Shown here piece after piece: positions 54,531 through 64,000 of a stretch of DNA of 64,000 nucleotides. The notes beneath the pieces were generated by a model. It was given only the letters and a program-made list of their open reading frames with translations. It was not told the origin of the DNA and did no database searches. Origin of the DNA: Avena insularis (Eukaryota; Streptophyta; Magnoliopsida; Poales; Poaceae); contig CM042696.1 of NCBI GenBank assembly GCA_023614405.1, forward strand, positions 337,519,211-337,583,210, read 5' to 3'. Both the position numbers and the translations under genes were made by a program. The stretch's first letter is position 1. Every line of letters begins with the position of its first letter.

Positions 54531-56060
54531 TGGAAGAAGATATGCCCTAGAGGCAAATAATAAAGCGTATTGTTTGATATATCTCTTATGTTCATAATGT
54601 TTCATACTATGTTATAACTGTATTAATACGAAACGTTAATACACGTGTGGTATATAAACAAACTAAGCCTCTAGTTACCTCTAGCGAACTAGTTCATTGG
54701 TCATGAGGATGATCTAGGGTTTCGAGATCATGGGCATTTATGCCAATTGACAATGAGGTCATATCATTAGTTGAATGATGTGATAGACAAACAACCCAAC
54801 AAGTTGTATCATAATGAGATCTAGTTATAAAGTTTACCATTAATGATAAACTAAGGAAACCTCACAACCTGATCCTTAGACTGTGAGATAATGCAAATCA
54901 CCGTTCTAGAGGGAGCTTAGATGGTATCAAGTATCATTCCATGACTAGATGATCAAAAAGGTGCCACTTAGGTTTCCCAAAGGGGTGTGTAAAGGAGTAC
55001 ATATCAAGACCAGGATTTGCCCATCCATGTAACAGACAGATACATTTGTGGCCATATCGGTGATGTTGCATTAACGAAGCTAGCAAGCGTGTGATTAGGT
55101 CATCGAATGCAATGACATTGGAACGAGAAAACAAGTTCATCGATAACGAGATCGAACAAAGGTATGGAGATACCGTAAATCAAATCTCGGGTGAACTAGG
55201 TATCAATTGGCAAAGGGAATGGGAAATGAGGTTTACGGTTCAAACGACATTATCATCGTGGAATGCACAGGGGTCATTATGGGAATCCCGGTCCCGCTAT
55301 TGATCATTGATGGAGTCATGTCTGTGCCATTCCCGAGCCATGGGGAAATACACTTAAGGGTACGATGAGCTAGAGATCATCTATAAGTTGGAATCACCAT
55401 ATGAAAGAGAAAAGGAAATCAGAAAAGTTTCGTGAGAGAACCGGAATCATTCTGGGAAAATTTTGAAGTCGTTTGAAGGAAATAGAAAGGGAACCGAAAG
55501 GTGTTTCAGGTCAAATCGGATTTTGTAATATGTATTTACATGTTAATTAATGTAATTAATATTAAATATAATATTAAAATCTAATTTGAAAGGGTATTCC
55601 ACTAATGGGCCAAATTCCTAGAGAAAAGGGGCCCATGAGGGAAAACCGCAAGAGGGAAGGGCCAAGGGACAAAGGGGCCAAGGCCTAGCCGACACATGGG
55701 GCCCACCCGGCCAGCCTTAGGCAATGCGCAGGGTGGGGCCCACACCTGACTGGTGGGCCCATGAGGCCCATGGCGCCTCCCCTCTCTCTCTCTCTCCCTT
55801 GTTTAGTTCCACATGGGAAACCCAAAAGGGGAGGGCACACCTCCCTCCCCCTATATAAAGGGGTGCCCATGGGTTGGAATATACATACAATTTGAGATGT
55901 TCTCTAAAGCATTTTCCTTAGAGAATTCATCCCTCTCTCTCTACATAGTTGTCTCCTCGCGTTGGCACGGTCCCAAGAAAGGACTGTTCGCACAAGAGAC
56001 GGCGCACCTGCAGCATGCCGTTGCGCTGCAGGGATTCCAAGCCAGAGATCTACTTCCGCA
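54531..56060 (+). repeat. 5' LTR of Copia H (right edge uncertain)
   Basis: The left edge at TGGAAG is supported by similarity to F. The right edge cannot be placed exactly, as the usual CCCAACA end is lost. No genes. Confidence 0.6.
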
Positions 56061-56879
56061 CTCGCTATTGGATCCATGTAGTGGTTGAAAGTTCATAGAT
56101 TAGAAACAGTTCTATTGTGAAATCCGTAAGAACCACGTAAAACTTGCAAAGATGAAGTACATGCGTCTAACTTTGTTTTACAGGAGGGCTTGTGTTATGA
56201 TATGGTATTTATTGTTATGAAGGTAAAGTAGTTCACTTTTATGTTACTTAGAAGTATAGTAATAGTCATTGTTCCGATGGATGAACTGCTGGTGGCGTCG
56301 TGGACTTGGCGTCAAACCAGGGGCAAGATGGAGATCATGCCTGGGCGCTTGATGGAGATAAAGGTGCAAGAAGAAAAGACCATATCTTATCACAATATAC
56401 ATGTGATGTTGATACCTGTTATTCATCTTATTGTATGCTAGTATTAAACGTAGCAAATAAGATAATCCCTAAATAATTCCAATGATAGTGTTCCCCTTGT
56501 GTGTGCACCACCAAGAAAGTTCTTCGTTATGAGGCAGACCGTGACGATTGGGTGTCAGACATATCTGCGTTCACATATGATGGGTGCAAGCCATGTTGCA
56601 CTTTGAATACAAACAAGATAGATTTGGCGAGCCTAGCATATGTAGACATGGGCTCGGAACACAAGAGACTAAAAGGTCGAGCATGAGTGACATGGATGAT
56701 GTGATTAACATTGGGGAATGTCTATCTTTGAAACTGCATTGCCGGCTATGACGATAGGGGGTGGTGTAGCAGATTTGGATCGTGTGATGACTAAAATCAT
56801 CCAGGGGGTGACAATTTGAGTGGGATCTCAATTAGGATTGAACTCATATTATGAACTTAGTCTAGATGTATATTTGCAA

Positions 56880-59340
56880 ATATCTTAGTAGATCATGGCC
56901 TACCCTATTGAGGCATTTTGCGACCATGGGAAATTGCTTACTTGATGTGGAACTTAGCAAAAGGGTCAAACTTTATAGATTAATACCCATGCCTGAGGGA
57001 TATCCTCGTAATAAAATGATCTTATCTTCTTGATACAATAACCATTAGGAGATAATCTGATGACTCCGTAATGTTTGTGTTTTCTCCATAATCATCCAAT
57101 AAGCCATCCTCCATACGATGGAGAGTTGGACTGCAATTTTTCCTTGTGCAAGATCTGGAACATAAAGTATGAGTCGTTGGATGAGTTTTACTCCATCATG
57201 GATGAAAAGAGAATAATTGGAGAATCACTTAGCAATCTTGCATAATGTAATTCTTGCAAAACTCATTGCAATTTACAAAAGTATTGGATACTTGTCCCAT
57301 TTTGTGAAAACAAGATGGTCTGCTTGAGAATTGCTGGAATTGAGGTAATACGGCTTGATGACAACACGCAAAATAGTTGATGGCCGACATCACCCCATTC
57401 CTCAAGATTTATCATTTGGATTAGTAGACTTGAATATAATTTTATAATCCTTGTTTGTGTGTCTTGCTTTTAGCGAGACAATTATTCATATAAATAAGTT
57501 AAAATCCAATTGTACTATTCTTATGAATAATACCGTTATGGTCACATTACGATTATAAATGAGTTATTCTAGTCACTATGTTAATGAGAATAGTTTAAAG
57601 CATTTATAAAGGATTAGAATGTTCAAAGATATCCAAAGTTTGATTCTGATATAACACTATTGTTTAAGTCATGGTGGTTATTGCATGTTCTTCATTCTAA
57701 ATGAAGATCGGGGGCTTAGATATTTATCTAGAGACTTTGCAAAACCATGCCTCGTTCGGCAGAATGACTAAAACTCCGCATTCTGGTAAAACAGTGATAT
57801 GCGAAGAAATGTTGAATCTTATACATAGTGATGTATCGTATTTTCAACAAATAGTGGAAATCATTATTTCATACTTCATTGTGGATTTAAGTGAATATGA
57901 GCATTTACTTAAAGAAACATAAGTATGAAACTGTTTTGAATTGTTCAAAAGATTTCAAAGTAATGGAGGATATTGAATTAACGAAGATACAAAGTCTCTT
58001 TGATTTGATCGGCATGACTAAAGTATTTAAGTTAAATTTGGCATAAAAGGACATGTGAAAGAGGTTTCAAAAATTATGCTAATAGGGCAAATTCAAAGTG
58101 TATTGAAATGTCTAAACATCATAATCATTTTGTATTAGATACATATGGTCCAATATTGTCTCTTATCGGGGTTATAGTTATCATTTAGAGTTAGAGATCG
58201 AAATAAGCAAACACTCGTTTGAAATACAAAGGAACATCTAAATGATTCGTGGAAACAACACCATAAGAGTTACGACATGTTCGAGTTTCTAGAGGTATCA
58301 ATAATTCAAAATCGTAACGAATAAACAAGTATTTGTAGCGTATCCTTAGCCAACTATGAATACATGTTCCACAAGGGGCAAACCTATTGTTGTCCAAAGT
58401 TGATGTGTCTTGATGAAGATACAGGTGGAAGAAAGTAAAAGATCAAAACAAGGTATTTGTCCTTACCTCCTGATTGTTGAGTAGCGCAGCAAAATTTTTT
58501 CCATGAAACAGAACTCTACAAATAGAGGAGAAACTAATGTAAATGATCATTAAGTTTTAGTGAATGCTTTTTACTAAAGAAAGTAGGATTCAACGATATA
58601 TTCTGCAAGTTTGTGAAATTATATTATTGATTCACTTGTCATGTTTATGAATAAGACATACCTACGAATTACAAAGAAGCATGATGGACCTAAGTGCAAG
58701 AAATGACTAGGAGTCATGAAATCCTATATTAAGTTACATTTAAGATTGCAAAGTAATATGTTACTTGATCTTTTTAAGTAAAGAAGTTTACTTGATATTT
58801 CTGAATGACTTCAAAGTCATTTAGAAGGAAATGAAACTAAATGAAGACGTAAAGCTCAATTTGTCACAAAGTATGGACAAATTTCAAGGAGTTGACTATA
58901 ATTGTAGCGATGCTTAAGTCTATTGGATTTACACCAGCAATATATGGATATTGAAGTCTCATAACTAGAATTCTCGATTTGATGGTGATCAAAGAATTTT
59001 GGAATTGCCAAGATTATTTAGAGGACCTGCATTTCAGTGGGAGATAATTAGCTTGGCCAAATCTTAATATTTAAGAGACATATTTTGAGTGGGAGCTAAG
59101 TAGCTTGGCCAAATCTTAATATGTAGTAGACATATTTTGGGTGGGAGTTAAGTGAAATCCCTGGATCTCATATATGGATGCCATATTTGAGTGCGCGCGT
59201 GACATTATTCTGAAATATGTGGATGACATATATGAATGATGTGATTGGTACGAATAACATTTAAGTTGGTAAATACGGATGAAGTTGAAAAAGTTATTAA
59301 ACAATGAGATCTATCGAGATAGATTGATAAGTTTAATAAA
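56880..59340 (+). pseudogene. gag-pol remnants of Copia H
   Basis: The frame at 57701-57922 reads HASFGRMTKTPHSGKTV and NLIHSDVS, matching the integrase CLMGKMTRTPFSGS and IIHTDV region of F. Near 58900 are traces of the RT start (VAMLKS-like). Near 59215-59230 GTGGATGACAT recalls the RT active site, and near 59310-59335 CTATCGAGATAGATTGATAAG matches the IYRDRSRRLI region. Frames are heavily broken. Confidence 0.65.
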
Positions 59341-59442
59341 CATCATAGTAGAATGCTTCCTGGACTTGATTCTGAAGATGTTCAGAATATCCTAGACAAG
59401 ATTCTTGGGCCATAGTTTGATCAGTTCATCACCCTTCCTGCT

Positions 59443-59994
59443 GTGAACACACCAGGTGGTATCGTGGTAGCCTGGCAATCAGATAGGGTGTCGGTTTCTC
59501 CAACCCAAGTGCATTCTTTTTCAATCTCTGTGGAGCTCTATTTTGGCGGTGGCGACCCATGGGCCCTCACCACCGTCTATGGGCTGGCCCATGATGGGCT
59601 AAAAGCCCAATTCCTGGACAAATTGAGGGCTGTTCGAGCTGCTTTTCCTGGGAAGTGGGCAGTAACAGGGGACTTCAACCTCATCCTAGATGCAGCTGAC
59701 AAGAACAACTCGCAAGTTAACGGGAGGCAGATGAGAAGGTTCTAGAAGCTGCTAAATTACCTAGAGCTCGAATAACAAGCGCTTGTGGGAAGACGGTACA
59801 CCTGGAGCAATGAGAGACGCGAGGCAACAATGAAGAAGCTCGATCGATGGTTCTGTTCAATTGATTGGGAGCTCTGCTACCCAAACTGCCTTATGCAAGC
59901 GCTCTCCTCATCCATGTCTGATCATTGCCCAATCATGATGTCGACGAATGCCTCATTCCAGCACCAATCGAGACTTCATTTCCAAGCTCTCTAG
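59443..59994 (+). pseudogene. LINE endonuclease C-terminal half
   Basis: The frame 59443-59742 reads GGIVVAWQSDRV, then WALTTVYG, and KWAVTGDFNLILDAADKNNS, the GDFN motif of AP-endonuclease-like LINE nucleases. After stops the next part (59785-59994) has GRRYTWSNERRE and LDRWFCS with SSMSDHCPIM, the SDH catalytic motif. Stops and a frameshift break it. Confidence 0.85.
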
Positions 59995-59999
59995 CCTAA

Positions 60000-60590
60000 A
60001 TTAGTAGGCTTCACAGAGGCGGTGGCGAAGGGATGGTTTGCTGTGGAACAACATAGAGATCCTTTCATCAATTTGCAGTGGAGGCTCAAATCTACTGCTA
60101 GAGTTCTATCGAAGTGGAGTCAGAGGAGGATTGGGAACATCAAAGAGAAAATCTTGCTAGCAAATGAGGTAATCCTACAACTAGATAGAGCGATGGATTC
60201 TCGTAGCCTATCGGATGACGAGTTGTGGTAGAGAGAGAAACTGAAGAAGCATGTCCTAGGGCTGGCGTCGCTAGAGCGGACTATTGCCAGGCAGCGCTCT
60301 CGCATTGGATGGTTGAAGGAAGGGGAATATCGCTTTCTTTCATATTCATGCCAGCATAAGGAGGATAAAGAATCACATATTCAGACCGAGGAAAGGGGTT
60401 GCGACTGCCACTGAACCTATGGCTATGAATGGGGATTGGCATCAGCGCACTTTGAGGAGCTGCTTGGTGAGCCAGTGGAGAGACAGTTCACCATGAATCT
60501 GAATGCTCTGAGTCAGGCACCAATTGAGGACAACGAGGGCAATGAGATTGAACTCCCCTTTACGGAGAAGTAAATTTGGGAGGCAATTAA
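60000..60590 (+). pseudogene. LINE linker between endonuclease and RT
   Basis: The frame 60022-60231 (VLSKWSQRRIGNIKEKI) and later broken frames match the linker of plant L1-type ORF2. No catalytic motif. Confidence 0.6.
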
Positions 60591-61420
60591 AGCGCTTCCG
60601 CCGGACAAATTACCCGGGCCTGATGGGTTCTCTTTGGGTTTCTTCCAGAGCTGTTGGGTCATGATCCGGGATGCGGTAATGAGGGCCATTTCCTACTTTG
60701 AAACCGCTGATCACCGGGGATTTGCAAGGCTGAATGAGGCGTTCATCACGTTGTTGCCAAAAAAGGAAGGGGCCGTGGACATTCAGGACTACCGGCCCAT
60801 TAGTCTGATCCACTACATCACAAAAATCATCTCCAAATCAATGTCGTTGGGGCTTACCAAGGCTCTGCCTGCTCTAGTGGATTCCAACCAAAGTGCATTT
60901 GTCAAGGGATGTTTGATTCAGGACAACTTCTTCATGGTACAACAATCTGTCCGGGCGCTCCATAGGGGGGGAAATTTTGGTGCTTATGCTGAAATTGGAC
61001 ATGGCCAAGGCTTTTGATTAGGTCTCTTGGCCTTTCTTGATTCAGGTTTTATGGCACAGAGGTTTGGGTCGTGGTGGATTGTTCGGTTGATTGCGCTCCT
61101 ATCTTCTGCAAACACTAGGGTGCAAGTGAATGGAAGGGCCGACGATAAATTCTGGCATGCCCGTGGACTGCGACAGGGTAACCCCATCTCGCCAACCTTG
61201 TTCATTTTTCTCATGGATGTGATGAATGCAACGTTCAAGCTAGCGGAGAATCACGTTCTATTTGCAGGGTTTGGAGCAAGTGGCATACAACACCGACTGT
61301 CTCTCTTTGCTGATGACGTTGTGCTCTTCATCAGGCCCGTGGCGGAGGAAAGCGACAGCAGCGCTGCAGATCCTGCAGGTGTTTGGGGTGGTGTCTGGGC
61401 TTAACTGCAACCTGAACAAA
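60590..61420 (+). pseudogene. LINE reverse transcriptase
   Basis: RT motifs in order are LPGPDGFSLGFFQSCW, FITLLPKKEGAVDIQDYRPI, SNQSAFVKGCLIQDNF, RGLRQGNPISPTLFIFLMD, and the active site SLFADDVVLF. They fall in three frames with stops at about 61018 and a shift near 61310. The part after 61400 (to about 61840) keeps traces of the C-terminal domain (FPIRYLGIPFH, LLGGLGVRDI). Confidence 0.87.
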
Positions 61421-61844
61421 AGCTCAGCTTCACCAATTAGGTGCAATGAAGTGGACCTCAGCCTAGTCATGGCTATTCTTCAATATCCGGTGGAGCCATT
61501 CCCCATACGATACTTGGGGATACCTTTTCACCGATGCGCCTGTCAAAAGCCGCGCTTCAACCGCTGGTGGACAAAGTGGCCAATCACTTACCGACATGGA
61601 AGGCTGGACTTCTATAGTGGAGTGGCGGGATGGTCTTGTTGAACTCCACTGTGACTGCCACATCATTCAACCCTCTCGCTCGACATACCAGCGTGGCTGT
61701 TTGACTAACTGGAGAAGATTCAGAAAGGGTTCTTTTGGTCAGGGGAGGCGGAGCCGAGGAGGGGACAGTGCGATGTCGCCTGGAGCAGTGTGTGTGATCC
61801 CAAGCTGCTAGGAGGGTTGGGAGTGAGAGACATAATCAATAATA

Positions 61845-62400
61845 GTAATTCCACAGGATGCGTTGCTAAGTGGGGAATCGAGCTAGCAACTTTTAACATT
61901 GAGTACAAACCATGAATAGCCATCAAATAGTAGATCCTCACCGAATTTGTCACTGATTGGACAGAGACGGCATAAAACACTGATATCTCGGAGAAGGAAT
62001 ATTGGACCATCCACTTTGACAGGTCAAAAGCGCACGGGGACTTGGGGCTGGCGTGGTGCTCAAATCATCCCATGGAGACAAACTGTTCTATGTATTACAA
62101 ATTCAATTCACGACGACCAATATCATTGCCGGATATGAATTATTGTTACATGGACTTTGAATTGCTAAAGACATCGGCATTCGCCGAATCATGTGCTACG
62201 GAGACTCAGATTTAGTTGCCCAGTAAGTATCCAACCATTGTAGAGCAAACAAACACATGGCAGCTTATCGAGTTGTCGTGGAAGAACTATCTAAATCATT
62301 TGAAAGGTTTGAAGTTTAACACATCCCTCAAGTAGAAAATGATAAAGTAGATGCACTATCAAGAATAGGATCTGCACGGGAAAAGGTCCTAGATGGCGCT
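61845..62400 (+). pseudogene. RNase H of Gypsy I
   Basis: Translated pieces read VAKWGIELATFNIEYKP, ILTEFVTDWTET, YWTIHFDRSKAHGDLG and the ICYGDSDL-like CYGDSDLVAQ near 62200, matching the (archaeal-type) RNase H of Tat elements. The frames are broken by stops. Confidence 0.75.
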
Positions 62401-62589
62401 TTTTTGAGCACCTCAAAGTTCCCTCTATCACAGGAGTTGATGAGGAGTACCCGATCAAATCCGACTCATCACTTATAGTAGTTCTGGCTTTTATTCTCAG
62501 CTGGTAAAAACCTACCCTGATTTCTTGGTAGATGTAAAATATACCCAAAGATGAAGTTCTGAGCTGGAAGATAGTCCGACGAGTGATAT

Positions 62590-63783
62590 CCTATACGATA
62601 ATCAGTGGTGAGCTCCATAAGCGGAGTGTATCTAGGGCTTTCCAGCATTGTGTTTCTCCAGAAGGAGTGGAAATCCTAAGGGAAATCCATGAAGGAAAAT
62701 GCGGACATCACGCTGCAGCCAAATCTTTAGTAGCAAAATATTTTCGACACGGATTTTTCTAGCTTATAGCTAAGGCAGATGCCGAGAGGCTAGTCAAGAT
62801 GTGCAAAGGTTTCCAAACATACGCCAAACAAGACCATGTTCTGGCTGATCAGCTATGAACAATTTTGATTGCATGGCCCTTCACGGTCTGGGGTCTTGAC
62901 ATGGTAGGACCGTTTAAACGGGATCCAAGTGGATTTACTCACCTGCTAGTAATGGGGGACAAGTTTATGAAATGGATCAAGGCTAAACCCGTAACAAGTT
63001 ACGATAGAGCCACATACAAAAGATTCATCGAGGACATCATAATCTTATTCAATTATCTGCACAATATTATTACAGACAACGGGAGCAACTTTTCAATGGG
63101 ATAACTTGCTGAGTTTTGTGAAGATCAAAGGATCCGGCGCGATATTGCATCGGTCGCGCTTCCACAAGCCAATTGACAAGTAAAAAGGTCAAATAGTTTA
63201 ATATTATAAGGCCTCTGACCTAGGATTGAAGCACCACTTCATCGTGTTGCGGGGGCTTGGGAGGACGAATTGTCCTTTGATATTTGGAGCTTACGAACTA
63301 CTCCTAACAGTTCAACTAGATACACACCTTTATTCTTGGTCTATGGCATTGAGGCAATACTTCTGAGTGATCTCATCCATATTTCTCCCTGAGTCACTGC
63401 GTATGTCGAAGAAGATCCTGAAGTTTCACGACAATATGACCTTGATGTACTCGAGGAAGTTTGTGTCATTGTTGAACAGAGATCTATAGCCTATCAGCAC
63501 AACTTACCCAAGTATCATAGTTAGAGAGTCAAAAATCTTTCCTTTAGAAAGGGCGGTCTATTTCTTCAGCTAGTGCAACAAAGAAAGCACAAACTTTCCC
63601 TGATATGGGAAGGACCCTTTATGGTTAGTAGAGTACTACACAACGGGTCATATTATTTAACCGACATGAGACCAGACAAAGAAAGGCCTGCTACTAGGGA
63701 AAAGAGAGCTAGAGGCAGTATAGACCTGGATGAATTAGACCGTCCATGGAATATTTGTCAGCCACGTCCCTTTTATTCTTAAA
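62590..63783 (+). pseudogene. Integrase of Gypsy I
   Basis: A zinc-binding part is suggested near 62700-62820. The core frame 62865-63104 reads WPFTVWGLDMVGPFKRD and ITDNGSNFS (two catalytic Asp regions). After a gap, 63573-63782 reads LIWEGPFMVSRVLHNGSYYL and DELDRPWNICQPRPFYS, the C-terminal part. Several stops, so inactive. Confidence 0.8.
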
Positions 63784-64000
63784 TTTTCTTTCTTTGTAAT
63801 CATATCAATGTACATGTTCAAAGTGAAATTAAGTGTTGGTTCCCTCAATGTTTTCTGAGAAGTTTTAAGTACCATCTTATTTCCATATGATCATATGAAA
63901 GTTGAAAATCCAAGAATACTTGATAGTACTTTATGCTCATATTTGTTCTGGTTAGATTTCTAAAAAATTCTACCTTTGGGTGTAAGTCTCATTTTCTGTT
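63784..64000 (+). other. 3' noncoding stretch of Gypsy I
   Basis: AT-rich, no ORF. It follows the integrase stop and is probably the 3' untranslated region before an LTR outside the window. Confidence 0.4.

Larger units (their letters stand above)
54531..59345 (+). mobile_element. Copia element H, old and decayed
   Basis: It starts TGGAAGAAGATATGCCCTAG, clearly related to the LTR start of Copia F. A TATA-like CTATATAAAG is at 55851-55860. The leader (CCACGTAAAACTTGCAAAG near 56130) and the stretch at 56625-56690 match parts of F. Integrase and RT remnants follow. The primer site is not recognisable, and the RNase H and 3' LTR are missing where the LINE begins. It is much more diverged than F. 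Confidence 0.75.
59346..61840 (+). mobile_element. LINE (L1-type) fragment, truncated at both ends
   Basis: This is a non-LTR retrotransposon with an endonuclease C-terminal part and a reverse transcriptase, on +. No 5' start, 3' poly(A) or target duplication is visible. It lies between the broken Copia H and the broken Gypsy I. The left edge is approximate. Confidence 0.8.
61845..63783 (+). mobile_element. Tat-type Gypsy element I, RNase H and integrase part
   Basis: The second RNase H and the integrase of a Tat-lineage Ty3/Gypsy element, on +. It begins abruptly after the LINE and has no RT in the window. It continues to a stop at 63779-63781, after which 3' noncoding sequence runs to the window end. 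No LTR is identified. Confidence 0.75.

Noticed and set aside
1..64000. CRISPR arrays, bacterial operons, riboswitches, tRNA or rRNA genes
   Set aside because: The repeats are LTRs and MITEs of a plant genome; no array of equal spacers and no tRNA or rRNA fold was recognised. The only tRNA-like matches are primer binding sites.

Overview
The window looks like a repeat-rich chromosomal segment of a Triticeae grass (wheat, barley, Aegilops or rye type). I infer this from the Angela/BARE-type Copia LTRs, the Athila-like Gypsy LTRs with tRNA-Asp-type primer sites, Stowaway MITEs next to a gene, and deep nesting of elements. No database search was possible, so family names are from memory and provisional. 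Only one ordinary host gene is convincing: a glycine-rich secreted protein gene on the + strand at 47739-48631. As given here it carries a frameshift in a run of 13 G.

Left part (1-47001): one large nest that can be read from target site duplications (TSDs). The outermost visible element is Copia E (+ strand); only the end of its RNase H region and its 3' LTR (45994-47001) are in the window. Gypsy A (- strand) sits inside E's RNase H region. A's internal part lies at 1-2727. Its 5' LTR is cut into pieces at 2728-3549, 21187-21272, 36332-36341 and 44859-45268. Three insertions lie within about 100 bp of A's LTR: Gypsy B (- strand, 3550-21181, TSD AATAT), a tandem Copia F with three LTRs (+ strand, 21273-36326, TSD ATTAG), and Gypsy D (+ strand, 36342-44853, TSD GTTAC). 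B itself holds Gypsy C (+ strand, 3567-11239, TSD GTGCA) in its 3' LTR and a solo LTR of the D family (12944-14366).

C and D carry a gag-like ORF but no recognisable pol genes, so they look non-autonomous. B keeps gag, protease, reverse transcriptase and part of RNase H, all decayed, and I see no integrase. A, C and D share a short hairpin downstream of gag whose stem bases covary. C and D also share a hydrophobic C-terminal Gag segment and noncoding modules. B and C each hold a small coiled-coil ORF between gag/pol and the 3' LTR. These are the best candidates for something little described.

Centre (47002-49180): a gene island with one Stowaway-like MITE upstream, a TATA box, the glycine-rich protein gene, and two Stowaway-like MITEs downstream.

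Right part (49180-64000): a GC-rich segment of unknown origin; a short - strand LTR element G without coding capacity (50245-53728, TSD GCATC), which splits a - strand reading frame; an old decayed Copia H of the Angela lineage (54531 to about 59345); a truncated LINE (about 59346-61840); and the RNase H/integrase part of a Tat-type Gypsy element I (about 61845 to the end).
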